From contig NC_067286.1 of the NCBI RefSeq assembly GCF_020740795.1, positions 30,156,003 through 30,220,002 on the forward strand: DNA of 64,000 nucleotides, in the 5' to 3' direction. The notes beneath the pieces are model-generated. The model ran no database searches and was not told the DNA's origin. It worked only from the letters and a program-made list of their open reading frames with translations. Made by a program: the position numbers and the translations under genes. This DNA comes from Apus apus (Eukaryota; Chordata; Aves; Apodiformes; Apodidae). Of the stretch, positions 34,638 through 48,300 are shown piece after piece (the stretch's first letter is position 1; every line of letters starts with the position of its first letter).

Positions 34638-34657
34638 GGCTGTGGTGGCGGAGCTGG
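34512..34657 (-). CDS. SRSF5: SRSF5 first coding exon with 20 nt of 5' UTR
   Basis: The acceptor CCCCGCAG lies just above 34657, followed by 20 non-coding bases and the ATG at 34637-34635 (G at -3). It encodes the first 42 residues, [13 protein letters not shown] through RGFGFV. The donor is GTG|GTGAGT. The existence of an acceptor implies a non-coding first exon further right in the CpG island. Confidence 0.95.
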
Positions 34658-35600
34658 CTGCGGGGACACAGCGCCCGGCCCGTCACCGCCCCACCCGGAG
34701 CGCGGAATGAGCGCCGTGACTCAGCGCCGCAGCCCCCCCCCCCCCACCGCCGCAGCCCCGCGCCGGCCAATCGGGACGCGCCAGCTGGATCCGCCTCAGC
34801 TGGGGCCAATGGGAACGCGACCTCCCCCCGGGGGCCCCGCCCCCCGCCGACGCATGCGCAACAGCCCCGCCGAGGAAGGGAAGAAGAACCGACGCCATCG
34901 CTCCGCCACAAAATGGCGGCCCCAACCGCACCCAACTGCGACGCCAACGGCACCCGCTCGGCGCAGGGCGCTGCAGCGGATCCCAGCCACGGGAAAATCG
35001 GGCGCTGGGCGGCTGCGAGCCCCTTGCGCTACCGACCCTGCTCCCCGACGCGGTCGCCCGCTCGCGGAGCTCTGCAGGGCAGCTCCCGCGCTCCGCCCCG
35101 CCTGGCTCCTTCGCCTGTCACGAACCTGAGCTGCGGGTCTCGGTGCGAGGCAGGTGCCCGGTGCGTTCGGCGCTGGGCGGGCTGGGTGGCAGGCAGGCAG
35201 GCAGGACGGCAGGCAGCTGCCTCCTCCCCGAGCGGCGACCGGCTGCGGACTGCGGCCCCGCCCGCCGCGGCGCTGCGAAATGGAGGCGGCCCCGCGCGTC
35301 ACTGCCGAGCCGCGTGACGCTGGGGCGGCGCGGCGATTGGCGGAGGCGGCGGCCCCGCCCCCTCCCCGGAGAATCTAGGTCAGGGGGCGGGGCGGCCCCG
35401 CCCCCGGGGCGCTGCGGGGGGTGCGGGGGGGGGGCCCTGCGCGGCGTGCGGTGCCCGCGGCCGCATCCGCCTGGGCTCGTGAGCCCGGCCCGGCCCGGGT
35501 TAGGTAACCGGCCGCAGTGGGAAGAGAAGCGGGCCGTAGCGTTGCCGCGGGTCCGGGCGGTGTGTTCCTGCGCCATTTTGAGAAGGCAGCGGGAGCACAA
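34640..35600 (-). promoter_or_regulatory. SRSF5: CpG island promoter of SRSF5
   Basis: Roughly 1 kb of very GC-rich, CpG-dense sequence holding the SRSF5 promoter and presumably its non-coding first exon. I could not fix the first exon or its donor. Recognisable words include CCAAT at 34767-34771 and 34806-34810 (reading on the + strand), an antioxidant/AP-1-type TGACTCAGC at 34717-34725, YY1-type AAAATGGCGGC on the + strand at 34910-34920, and CAAAATGGCG on the - strand at 35580-35571. The paired YY1-type words in opposite orientation leave a divergent + strand transcript possible. Long open frames here only reflect the lack of AT-rich stop codons. A GGCA tandem run lies at about 35187-35205 and a C-rich run at 34733-34746. 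Confidence 0.75.
34717..34725 (+). promoter_or_regulatory. Antioxidant-response/AP-1-like site (candidate)
   Basis: TGACTCAGC fits both the AP-1 core TGACTCA and the NRF2-small MAF pattern TGACnnnGC. It is 80 bp upstream of the SRSF5 start codon, in the promoter island. Its position relative to the true transcription start is unknown. Confidence 0.3.
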
Positions 35601-38600
35601 ACCAGCCTGGGTTTTCAGAGCTGGCTGAGGCGAGGGGTTAAAGAGCCACCGGGCTGTTTCATCCCCGCGGCACCCGCAGAGCAGGGCTGCGCCGAGCCCG
35701 GCACAGCAGCCGGCACCGCCTGGCGGGGACCTGCCTCTCTCCGCCGTGACGGGCAGCGGGGGAGAGAGGGCACCTGGGGGGGATGTGTCCGTCTGTGTCT
35801 GTGTGTCCTCACTTGCAATCCAGCGTGTCGTGAGGGAGAGCCAAGCTTTGTTTCTGTTTTCCGTAGCCCCGCAGGCCCTGCCGCAGCTCGGCTGCCCGCT
35901 GACGGCAGCAAAGGCAGCAGCTCGTCCCCAGGGGCATCTGAAAGGCAGGAAACGTCGGGAAGCTGGAGATGTTCGGATGCACACGGAGGCTGCCGCTCTG
36001 TGTCATTTCCAGCTTTGTGCGCTGCTGGATCATTTTAACGCTGTACACAGAGAGTCAGCCTGCGATTCCAGCGGCGTCAGGCTGGCCGGAGGACAGGATG
36101 ACCCGTTCGCGAGCATTTCCCTGACTTGTCTCCCACAGCCCCACGCTGCCTCGGCTCCTGCCCCCTGCCCTGTGCGCTGTCAAATGCCGTCTCTGCTACA
36201 GCCAGTGCCTGTTACCCGTCAGCTCGGTGGGGACAAAGTTCCCTTCTTAATGCTTAGTCACCGGCGCGGAGGATGAATCTCCCTGGCACAGGGATGCCAC
36301 TGATGTCATAGCTTTATACAACGGCCCCCCCCAGCTCCGACCCCTCAAACCGCACCCGTGTGCGGTGCCCCCAGGCCGGGAGCGTCGTTTCCACAACGAT
36401 GGGAAGGGCTACAGTGTAGCGAAGGGCTCAGCAGGGCTGACCGGCAGCCTTTCCCCTGGTGTTACAGAGATGCCCACCTCCATTCTGCGCGGCACCGCGC
36501 TCCGGCAGGGAGGATGACGCACTCGTGGGAGAACCTGCAGTCATGGAGCGGGATTTGAGCAAGGAATAACACCCCTTGTGATCCTCCCTGTGCATCAGAA
36601 CCTTCACCTGCTGAGGAAGACACGTTCCAATGTGCCAGCTGACATTTGACACTGCTGTTTTCATGAGTTACAGTGCTTTAACAGGTGCTGTGGGAACAGG
36701 CAGTCCTGTTCCTGCCAACGAGGGGACCCTTGTGACTGCAGAGTGAGCAGATTCACAAAGCTAACCAGCAAAAACTAGCCCTGAAAAAGGCAGGAAGCAG
36801 ATTTCTGCTGGTCTAACTTCCTGAAAACCAGCTTGCAATGGGATAAAAACAAGGGTTAGTGCTGGACAGAGAGAAGAGGAAGGGTCAGGAGCACCCCATT
36901 AAGGAAGAGCTGTTCGTTTTAGCAGTGTGAAACTGCAGCCTAGAAGGAGTTTTCCTTGTTGTTAGGCAGTAATCTCCTCTCTGAGTCTTGTTTTCAGACC
37001 ACTGGGAGAAGAGAAGTCAGGAGGGGATCCAGGAGACAACAATCCATTCTTCAAAAGGTTCCTGTGTTACCCAGGGGTGTTACCAACATAAAGGTCATGT
37101 GCTCTTTTACTCACATGGGCTTTCCACATGAAAGTCATGAGCAGGCACCTCTGTTTCCTACCCAGTTTCTCCAGGTTTTATGTGAAGAGGCAGGAGCATT
37201 TCTCCCTTGGGCTGGAGGCTGTTTGAAGTCCACCTAGGACTTGTTACTGTTCTTGCTTCTTATTAGCCCAGTATTGTGCACGCTCCTACCTTCGTTGTAA
37301 CTCTAGACTGCTGAAAGCCACACAAGCAGACTGAAATCCCTCTAGTTAATTCATCAAAGTAACCAGGTAAACACAGTCAATATTTGGAAGTAGAAAGGGC
37401 ATGAGGCAGCAGAAGACTAAAAGAAAGCTGAGATGAGGTCCCAGCCAGCCACCATTAATATCTGATGCTACTTGTAGAAAATAGTAAATAGGATTAACTC
37501 TTCCTTGTCTCTTCCAAACACAAAAATTATCAACTAATTAAGTCCAAGTTCAAAACATGCAAAAGTAGGTGGTTCTTCACCCACTAGTAGTAGACCTCTG
37601 GCATAACTTGCTGGAGGAGGCTGTGGGTACAGAAAGTTTATGTGATTCCATCCTACAGACAGCTTTAAACCAGGGAGAAGGAGGGAGCAGGTAAAAAAAA
37701 AAAAGGAGGAGCCAGAGAGAGGAAGAAAGAGAGGCTGCAATTCAGAGGCTCTACCTGCCGTTGCTGAAGACCCTCTGCAAAAACTACTGCCCCTCAGATC
37801 CATGGTGTAGCTGATTGTATAAGCCATGTAGCCAAAGACTCTGCACCTGCCCAGTTCTGTGAATGGCAGCAGACATGTAGCTGCTAGCAGCCTCTCCTGC
37901 TGCTGGTGAGGATACTGCTGCATCTGCTTCCACTATGGTTCTCCATGGAAATCTCTTCCACCTTTCTTTACTTTCTCCTTTTCTGTACATTTATTTACCT
38001 ATGGATTCTCTGACATTTTGCCAAGCACTCTGGAACTCACATCTTTCTTTTACTGCTGTACTAAGTGTAGCTCTCCTAAAGGTAGCAGCAGTGAGGGCTC
38101 AAGAGCTGCTGTGCATCAAGGAGATGGTGAAAACTAAATAGAGAATTTAATCTTTGGGCACCAATTGCTTTTCTTCAAAATATTTGGAGAAAGAAAATGG
38201 AAATTGACCTAGAAATAACAGAATAACAGACATTCAGAAATAATTTTGTCACTGGGATTTTCTGTTTATCCACTTTTTAGGAAGGTAAACTTTTCCAATT
38301 GCTCAAATCCAAAGATAGGTATTTCTGATATGTTAGTATCAGGCTGAGAGTCCTTGCCCCCTGAACAGAAATATATTTAAGCTGCAGCACCCTTTTTTTC
38401 AGAGGACTGTAATTCCTAAGGACACGTGCTGCTGCAGGGCTGTGTTACTGAGTTAGGGAGCCGACTGAGGGCTACTCTTCCACAGTCTGAACAGATCCTC
38501 ACTGCCTAACCAGGCTTGTTTCAGCTGGCTCCTGCTAGAACCCCTTGGATACAGTTCCTCATGTTCATCTTTCCCAGCCAAACATAATAATTAACATCCT

Positions 38601-41600
38601 ATTGATTGTAGCTCAGCAGCAGTTTTCAACTAGTCCCAGAAGTACCTTCTGGCAGCAGGAGGATCTGTAGCTCATCACTGAAGTTGCAGGCCTTAGCTCT
38701 TAAGTTCAGGTGGGTCTTATCCAGGGCTGTGCTAGTGGCTGTGGCTCAGGAAAATGCAGCAGAAGCAGGAACTGATCACTTCCTCTTCTCTAGGATACAG
38801 ATCTGGCACGGCCTCTGTCTCTGCAGTTTGGCACTGTGTGAGGCAGTTAGGGCAGACTAATACTGCATCATCACATCAGATCACATCCCAGTAGATTTAA
38901 TACCAATAAGGCATTACACATCATCACATTTTTACATTATCTACTACATGAAACAAAGTTTAAGTTAGGTTTATGTTTTTATGCTGAATTTATTCCAGCT
39001 GCAGAAGGACAGGCAGTACCTGGTCCAACACAAAGCTTACAGGTACAAAGTAGAAAATAATTTTTTTTTTCTCCTTGGGTTAATATTTGAATAATCAGAA
39101 CAAGTTTACAGCAGCTCATGTTTAGTTATAATGCTGAATGTGAACTGGTGAGGAAATGTCATAGCACTGCAGCACTGTGAGAGCTGCAGTGCACTACAGA
39201 AACACTTCACCGTGTCAAAGCTATTTATAAACCTTCAGAGGGGAAAAGGAGACCTTCTGCAGGATCATGTATCATTCCTCGGCTGGCCCTTTCAAACCTT
39301 TCCTGAAAGCCACCTGAGTCCCTTTCTGATTTAACTCAATGTTAGAGGTACCCCCAAATGCAACCAGTGCCCTCATGGCCATGGGCTGCCATTGCATTTC
39401 CAAGCAGCTCAAATCATACCATGACTGTTTTGACCATCAACTTGTTTACACAGACCCAGGATCTAATGGTGGCAGCAGTTTTTGTTTTCAACAGACAGCA
39501 GATAATAAACACTGAACATGTCGTATAATCTTCACTTTTTTGCTTAATTGAGACCTAGTATTCATCTTAAAAGAGCGTGAAGAACATAGTTCATAATAGG
39601 GGAAGAAAACAGTGAAGAAAGTTTACATATTCTCAAGTAGCCATCACTTTTAACCCTTCAGAAACTCCCTGAAGCAACTAATGAACCATCACCAAGAAGT
39701 CTCTCACATCATCCCTTACACCTAACATCCTGGCAGTACAGTGATTTTTTCAATTGACCAGCTGAACTTCAAAGGTCAGAATGGCAGAGGAACAAAATAT
39801 TAAATCATCAGTTTATCAGCATTTTCATTTGTTAAACTGGTAAGCTGCACTTGCCAATAAGGCAGGCCATCAAGAACAAACTGTTTCAAATCAATTCAAT
39901 ACTCCTTACCAGAATAACTAAACTAACAGGCAAGGGGAAAAAATAGAGATGTGTTAAACCTCACTGTAATAAAGGTTTTATAGTGTTTTTTCTTAAGCAA
40001 ACAGGAAAATACCAAGTAAAATTCCTTGTAAGCTGGGAGTAAAACTTTTTCAATCTTTGCATTCAAAATAGCTCCTTGACAAACTTGGGGACAATTCCTT
40101 TGTGGAATCAGGGATCTCTTCTTGGCAAAGGACCATTCATTAATAGCACAGGACACTTGCATTAATAATTTGTTAAGCAGATTAGAGCATGCAATGCAGA
40201 GGAATCAGCCTGGGAAGAGTTTCAAACACTCTGAAGACAAGAACAGAATTCAAAATGAGTCTCAGAAACCAAAGGAATGATTCAACAACAAGATGAAGTT
40301 CTGCAGGAATGAGGGCATGCTATGTTTAGAAAGTCTAACCCACCAGTACAAAATAAAAAAACATCCATTTAGGAAGTAGAAATAAAGGCTTGAGCTAACA
40401 TAGATCTCCATCTAAAAAATAATTTAACAAATACACTGGCATGGCAGAAAGAGGTAGAACCCATTCTGGGATGTGGCAACAGAGGGTATGGTATTTAAGG
40501 GACAAATGATGATCTAGTTAATGACAGTAAGGTAAATAAGATTTAACAATGACCTCAGCTTTTGTATGGCCCAGTACGACTCTAACATGCATGTGACTGC
40601 CACGCAGGTCATGAAGAGCTTTGTAATATCTTTAAGAGGTCAAACCCTTTCAGAAAGCTGGAGTATTACCAATGCTGTAAGTGTCTTATGTTTATATCAC
40701 CCAGCTTTCACATCTTTTCAAGTCTGAGGAGGATCATACATGTCCCATCACTGGTGGTTTTATTTCTTATTTTTAGGCAACAGTTAAGTAAAACTAACAT
40801 TAAAACAATACACCACATAGTTGCACAATCCAGGAAAACTGTCATTAAGCTGTAATCAGAAGGGACTGTTTAAACAAGTTTTCATGTTACACAGGTAAAA
40901 ACACAAAGTAAAAAGGACAAAACATACATACCTACCTATATATATATATATATATATATATGACATCATGGTTCCTCCGACCTTCTGCTAGATCTTGCTG
41001 GAAAACAAACTGCAATTTCACTGGCTGTTTAACCACCCAGCAATTATGCTTAGTATGCATGGACTTTTTATGCCACTATAGTTACTTTGAAAAGGTGTAT
41101 TTAAGCATTACAATTATTTGAAAATACTCATACCAACAAAGAGATCTTTCTCGTCATGTTGCCTAAAGATACAAGAATACATGTTTTTTCTGTAGGTATG
41201 ATTTGATGCTACAGTCAACTCAACGGCAGTCTTAATTCTGGAGGTTTCTGTTCCCAGCTTCCCTCTTGCTATTTTCCATTTTTCAGTTTTACCAACTCAA
41301 CATTCAGGGCAGATGTAATAGCAATTATTCTGTTTTTTTCAATCCCAACTATCAGTCACTCATCCCCTTTGACAGGGCTCTGCTGTCAGAGGAGGAGCAG
41401 CTAGATCCACATCTCACTGAATTTCTCTCTCAAGTGCCCTTTCCCTGCTGGGCACTGTGCCACCAAGTGGCATCAGCCCCTTGAGCTTTAAATCACCCTG
41501 TGATCTATGTGACAAGCATAACAGCACAGAGGTAGTATAATTAGGGAGGCCACTGGAATTCACCCTTCACTCACATGGACTGCTTTGGTATCTCACCTGG

Positions 41601-44600
41601 TTCCCAGGCCCATAGCTCTCTGGGTCAGGTGCTTTTGGTTAATTCTCTGCCATCCTGCTAACCTCATACCAGAACTTAATTTAACTTTGAGCTCTGGCTC
41701 AGAGAAGCAGAGTTTTCCTGCTCCAGATTAGAAAACAACTGCACAGTCAAGCACCCTGGGGTTGTCAGGAATCTGCAGAGGCTGGGGTCAGGAGTGCTGG
41801 TGTCTGGGCCCTGCCAGTGAATCATTATCTATTTGCATTAGCTTTGCTGTTTCCGCAGTTCTTGCTCCAAAACGCCTGCTTGCTTGGCACAGGAGTTGGT
41901 GTCACCTCCCATAAGGAAATGTCAACAGTGCAGCTGCCTTCCCAAATCCCGCCCTCAGATCAGCGACTCTGCTACTCTTTCAGCACTGAGCTGAGGACAT
42001 CCCTTCTGGTGAAAATAAACTCTTTGATCAGATTATTTTTTGAGCTTTGCCCACTAACACAATAGACAGAAAGTCTACTGCTTAAATCACGTTTTAAATT
42101 GTATTAGGAAGATTAAATGCTTTGAGGAACAGGCACATTTTCTATTTGTTCTTCCCCCTCAGATTGTTCAGAGGCACATATTGCACCTATCGCTCTAGAA
42201 TTAAGTGTTCAGCCACCAGAGTGTACTGGCTACATGTATGCCAGCAACAAAAGACATGATGATGCAGATCTACTTTCTATTTGGCGTGGTTTCTGCAGCT
42301 CAGAAACAACCAAGGCATCTCTCATGCAGCCCCCTGAGCTGTGCAGTACATTAAATAAAGTTGCATCAGCTTTTCCAGAGGTCTAATTTTGCTGCATGAC
42401 CCTCCAACATCTCCAGTTGCTTATTCCCAGCACATAAACCAGCAGAACAGTTTTCTTGTATTACTGTTGTCAAATGTAAGTATCAGATGGCATGTAGGAT
42501 AAGCAACCGGCAGAAAGCTAGGAAGGCAGAGAGCCTGGCAGGCCAGTCCATCACTCAGTACTTGCCCCAGCTCCTTGCCACCACCTCCCGCCTTTCCCAA
42601 AGCACAGAAAGTGCATCCCCTTCCCAACATACCGACAAGTTGAGAGCCTGGGCTTCCGCTGCTCCCTGTGGGGAATCACTTCAGTTTAACAAATGACACT
42701 ACAAGGAACATGGGGGGGGGGGGTTCTGTTTAACCTACATTTGCCTTTCAAAATTCCTCTTGTCACATTGAGTTACAAGCCCTTGAAATAGGCTAAAGAC
42801 TTGCTTTTTGTCCCTGAGGACTGCTCCTTTTGGATGGCAATATCAACATTCCTCAGCAGTCCCTGCTCAGCTGAGATACACATATTTATCCCTTTTCATC
42901 TTTTCTTGTAAGTCCTTTCAGCCTCTGATCATTTCATTACTCTTGTATGACCTTCCTCCGCTTTCCCGCATCTTAGACTTTAACTTCAATACTGCTGGTT
43001 ATAAATATCATGCTGCTTGAATACGTGGCTGCTGCCCCGGGTGCCTCCCACTCCTCCTTCTCATCCACTGGAGAGAGTGAATCTCCCAGGCAGCCTGGGG
43101 GGCCTCTTTTCAGGCAGAGCTGAATTCGTGTTACAAGGCTGACCTGGGCAGCCCCTGCTGCTTTGGGCTGCTGAGAGAGGAAGGAAAATGGATTCCCTGT
43201 CTGGTGAAGAAAGCCTTTCGTGACCCTAGCTCTGACAGAAATGGACACGTGGACATGACACCACTGGCTCTGGCAGGCAGATTCATGGCAGAGAAGAGGA
43301 TGCAGGGGAAGCACCTCTGGGCTGTGCAGGCAGGAGAGCTTGGAGCTCCTGACAACTGCTCTGGGCTCTCATTCAGTCCTCTTCTGGGTTTGTTTTTTCC
43401 CCAAGGCTAAGGACAACAGGAGAACGGAGGGAGGGAGGGCTTTTAAAATTTCATTCCCTATTTAAAAGACAATTTTAATAAGCTTTTGTGTTTTACCTAA
43501 TTATTTTTACATTCAAGAAAAAAAGGGGGGCTTTGTGGTTAAACTGTCAGGTGCCTCTGAATGCAAAGGAACAAGTAGCCACGGTGACATGACAGCCCAG
43601 TGCTTCCTGCTCTAGGTTTCATTCATAGATAGGTGGGTACACAGACAAAAAAATCAGGCAAGACCTACCTTGTGTGATTGTGAAGCATCAGCAATGAGAC
43701 ACCATCAGGCAAACTTCTGAAATGGGCATAAAGACCCCCCCATTAAGATCCATTTTTTGTTATACATGCTTTTAACTTCAACAGCTAAATGACATACTGA
43801 CTCACAGCTGCTTTATTTAAAGTTTCATTGATCTTACTCTGTTGGGAGCTTATAATGAATACCAGACCACATATCCCTAATATTTTCTATGGGAACAGGC
43901 AGAAGGAAAACACTTAAAACAAGGCAAGCTTTCTTTGAGAAGCAGGGGAGGGAGGGAATCCCCCTCAAGCATTAATATCTCTCTGCTCCCTAGACTACAA
44001 AGGACTAAGACTCCCAGACTAAAAAGGAGACACATAAAATTTTTAAATAAACTTTTTTTTTTTTGGCTATAGAACCCAATAAAAGAAGAAAAATATCTGG
44101 GGCTTTGGACATTTTGAAATCATATAATATTTCATATTTTTGAAAATTTCAGAGGAAACTGCAACGATTGTACAGAAGGGCTTCATGTCTAGATAATTTG
44201 TTTCCTCTCGTGTAAGAAAATGACTCCACATTACTCTGACAAAGAAAGAAAGAAAGAAGCCAGCTCTGCTAACTGCAGGGAGCAGATGATCATCGCGAGC
44301 AGCTACAGAGATTTGTTTTTGCAATGGCTGTAAGTTCCCACCAAAAAATTCAACACCCTTGAGCTGAAGAAATCAGCAGCACAACAGCTTTGTTGCTGAA
44401 ATCAGCTTTGCCCAACAAAGCAAAAAAAAACCAAACCAAAACCAACACAAACAAAAAAACCCCACAAACATTTTACCATCAAGTCTCGGGCCAAGGAATT
44501 TCTGGCCCCAGCCAGGGGAGTATGCTTAGGATGGGCTTGTGAACCTCTGCAGATGCAGGTACCAGGTTAGAGCCTCTGGAGAGGAGCAGCATCCCAGCAC

Positions 44601-44954
44601 GTTTTCTCAGGGTGCCCTGGTGGTGATGGCCTGGTTGCAGCACCACTCAGTCACCATGGCCCATGGGCTGGTTGAGACCAAAGCCACTGCTATTTCAAAT
44701 TTTGTCATCTTGAGAGTCTGTCCTGGCTTAGGTGTTCTGAAAGTTGCATTTACCAGTTCCTTTTCAACTTGATCACTATTGTTGGAACCATTGAAGCCAT
44801 TTGGAAGTGATAAGAGAGACTTGTTTTAATAAGAAGGAAGTTCAGTTTAGGAATAACACTTGTAAGGTCTTATCTAGGGCCTTTGCCATTTTGTAAAATG
44901 ATCACGCTACATCTTAAAACCAGTCAGCTTCCTAGCTTCCCCTTACCCTGCCAC
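35601..44954. other. Intergenic DNA between SRSF5 and SUSD6, no gene seen
   Basis: GC content falls gradually to about 36.5 kb and is then ordinary. No gene is recognised. Simple repeats: poly(A) near 37693-37704, (TA)12 at 40937-40960, a 12-G run at 42712-42723, AAAG repeats at 44241-44258, and A-rich CAAA-type sequence at about 44418-44470. Several AT-rich blocks (38880-39000 and 40240-40960) could be conserved non-coding DNA, untested. Confidence 0.5.
40937..40960. repeat. (TA)12 microsatellite
   Basis: An uninterrupted TA dinucleotide run of about 24 bases, likely length-polymorphic. Confidence 0.9.
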
Positions 44955-45384
44955 TGGGGCCACAAAGATGATCAGAGGGCTGGAGCACCTCTGCTATGAA
45001 GACAGGCTGAGAGAGTTGGGGCTGTTCAGCCTGGAGAAGAGAAGGCTCTGGGGAGACCTTATAGCAGCCTTCCAGTAACTGAAGGGGCTACAGGAAAGCT
45101 GGGGAGGGGCTTTTTACAAGGGTTTGTAGCAATAGCACAAGGGTTAATGGCTTTAAACTGGGAAAGAGTAGGTTTAGGTTAGATATCAGGAAGAAATTCT
45201 TTCCTGTGTGGGTGGTGAAAGACTGGAACAGGTTCCACTCCCACACCCTTGGAAGTGTTCAAGGCCAGGCTGGATGGGGCTTTGAGCAACCTGATCTAGT
45301 GGGAGGTGTCCCTGCCCATAGCAGGGGGGTTGGAACTAGATGATCTTTAAAGGTCCCTTCTGACCTTAACTGTTCTATGATTCC
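44955..45384 (+). mobile_element. CR1 retroposon 3' fragment
   Basis: A CR1 copy in forward orientation. It begins in the RT C-terminal coding segment (ATGATCAGAGGGCTGGAGCA, then GAGAGAGTTGGGGCTGTTCA) and ends with GTTCTATGATTCC. It shares long near-identical stretches with the copy at 10830, so both probably belong to related subfamilies. There is no intact frame. Confidence 0.93.
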
Positions 45385-48300
45385 CTAGTGCCTAACTAAT
45401 GGTGGTGGTCCTACTTTCTGGCCTAACTTCCATCATGGCTAGTTTAGACCCATTTATCCCTGGTGCCAGCACTTTGGTTGATAAAGTAGATTTATTGTAA
45501 TCTTTTAAATGTTATTTTTTTTTTTTTTGCAAAGCATCCATTATTTTCATCCTAAACACAAATAACCCTTTCCTGACTCCCTCCCGAAATAAGGCCTTGG
45601 GTTAGAGGAGCGCGCACTCATTTCTGACTCCAGGCGAGCGCCGTGGGCACTAGGTGGGAGTGTGGGACCGCCTGGCCCGGCTGGCTACCCCTTTCTGTCC
45701 TCAAAATCAGACCAAACAAACAAAAAAAATATCCCCAGCATAACACGACGAGGGTGGTTATGTATAAATGCAGAACAGAGAAGAAACAAAGGACCAGACA
45801 TTTAATCTCCCTGGACCTCTCATAATTGTCTCTGCCAATTGCAGAGGGAAACTACAGGGCATCAGCCCTTGGTCCTCAATTCAGAGGGACCAGCCAGCCC
45901 AGTAGCTGATAAATTAACTAAAATAGCTGCATGCTTTGTTCCCTATTGCACTAGTAAACAAGAAAACCTAATTCCAGCGCCTCAGAAGCACCACATGCCT
46001 CTGTATCCAGACCCCTCCCATGTTCCATTCAGTTTTTATCTCGTTCTGAAATTCTTAATTTTGCTGCCAAAACACCACAAAGAGGAAAGCTCATCTTCTT
46101 GTAGGACTCTCCCAGAGCCCCTGCTGACTTGTCTTGTGCTGGGAGCAGCAGGGCCTCCATTTGACTCCTCAGGGCATGGCCCTGACTGCTTTATCTCCAA
46201 CTTGTTAGCCACAGGGCAGACTAAGAAGAGAGTGGTTATGTAGGAGGTGTTGCCCTTGGCCTTACGCTTGCAGCAGATGGGAATCAGTATCTCTGAATTA
46301 CTGCTTCAGTCATTCCCTTCAGGCACAACCTTTGCTGGAATAGAGGGGCCCTCCCTCAGGGCTGGATCACCACACACAGGAGAAACAGGAGCTCACAGAT
46401 AACAAAGAAGTCTAGGGGAAGATAAGCAGAAGGTGTCATTAAGAGCTTTTGTTTCTCTGTCCGTAATACAGCCTCTAGTGTGACCTGGAAAAGGTTACTT
46501 CAATCTTCTGTGCTTTGTTTTTTCCCCTCCCCATCAACAGGGACAGCGTGGGCCTTCCCACCTACTGAGATGCCAGCAAGATAAATTCCCAGTTATTTGT
46601 AAAGCTGTTGAAAATGCACCAGAGAAGCACAAGAGAAATACTGAACAGCTTCAGCAATAAATCAACTATTTTAAAGCTTCTCAGAGGAAGCAATTATTTG
46701 CAGCCAGGTTACATTTATGAGGAGAAACACAGACTGTAGGATGGTAACAACTTTTTCCTGTAGAGCTGAACCCGGGATCATAAATCTCTTGGTAACAGCC
46801 ATTACAGGGACATTTCTGCCATCTTGTGCAGGCAGCTCATGGAGATGAAGGGAAGTTGTTTGTGCAAGACTGTTGCCCTGTCCCACCCACAGAGAGCCCC
46901 ATACTGCCCTGCAGCACCCAGGGACAGGAGCACGAGGTGGGAAAAACAGCATTGTCATTCCTTGAATGCCAGGCTTCTGCTTCTGGCTCCCCTTGTGCAT
47001 GTCCAAGAGGGCCTCCCTGCCTAAGTCTTCTTAAGGGAAAACTTTGCTACTTCCAAACCTGGCCCCTGGTCTCCTTAACATGAGGAGAGTTTAACTTGGG
47101 TTTAACGATGTACATTATATACTTTCTAAATACAGGTAGCACATTAGCCCTTCCTAAGGGAGGGCCACCCCACTGCCAATGCAGAAGCAAATCCAGCTGT
47201 GTGCCAGCTGCAGCCAGCAACTCTGCCCTGCCCAGCCCCAGCCTTGCAAACAGCATCCCCAGCTGCCACTGCCCTGTAAAAAGGGACACACAACACCACT
47301 GCCAGCTCTCCAGCCTGTCCTGCTCCCACCTCCAGTTGCTGCTGAACTGCAGGGAGAGGGCAGCTGCAAGCACAGGAGCAAGTAGAGAGCAGTGGCAAGG
47401 GGAAGGACACCTACCTGCTACCAAGGCCTGCTTGATGCTTTCAGATATCCAGAGCATGCTCCAGCCCATTATGGCTCCCTCCTTCCCTGAGAGCACCAGC
47501 CCTGTATCCAGCAGAGCACAACTGCCCCTGCTGGGCACCGTGGTTTTGCACGGGTGGGGACAGGGAGAGCATGTCTGCCCCATGAAGTGGGTCCCCTGGC
47601 TGCACTTGAGTTACACAGGCCTGGAAGACAAATGCCCCCTCGCCAGGTTGTAAACACCACCCCCTAAAGTAGCTACAAGATCTGAGCAGTGTGCCTGGAG
47701 AAACAGACATGGGTGTTTGTGCCCTGAATGCCAGCATGTTCGCAGCAGTCTTCCCCTTCTTCTCCCAAAATCCATTTATTTTTTCATGGATGTAACATGA
47801 AAAACCTAAACTGTGTCCCACAGACCCACCCTGAGCTCAGTGACTGCCAGTTGACAGAGCCACGAAAGGACAACCACCTTGTGCCGAGGCACCCTCAGGG
47901 CTCCTTAGCATTGCTGTGTTCTGGCTCAGGTCTCATGGAAGGTCAAGGTGAGGAGTTCACTGGTAAACATCCTCCTCCTAACAAGAGAGAACAGAGACAA
48001 TGAGGAAGTCCATTATGTGTGTTTGTCCATCCCTTTCCCTGCACCCTGGGATGCTATCTTGGTGGTGAGAGACCCCATTGCAATTTTGCCAAGTACTGCA
48101 GCCCATGAGGGATGAGGGCTGGCAGTGTGTCCTGGCTAGACTCTGCTCTCTTCTCCAGGAACAGCATTCCTATGGAGCCCTCTGCATGGCCCCGGTGGGT
48201 GAGGAGTGTGCAAACACTTGCTCTGTGAAGCATGGGGCCCCTCATGTAGCCTGCAGGCATCCCTCCTTCTGCTTTCAGGAGGAGGAATCCTGCCTTTGGT

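Noticed and set aside
34913-35317. 134-codon + strand frame starting at the YY1-type ATGGCGGC
   Set aside because: The ATG is part of a promoter motif and the translation is low-complexity CpG-island sequence. It is noted only as a possible divergent transcript.
34432-35984. Many long open frames on both strands (up to 288 codons)
   Set aside because: They lie in the CpG island where TAA, TAG and TGA are rare. Frames overlap on both strands, with Arg/Pro/Ala/Gly-rich translations and no family resemblance.
47047-47653. Overlapping frames of 178 and 185 codons on opposite strands
   Set aside because: Mutually antisense frames in GC-rich DNA with Cys/Ser/Pro/Gln-rich translations, and no similarity to known proteins.
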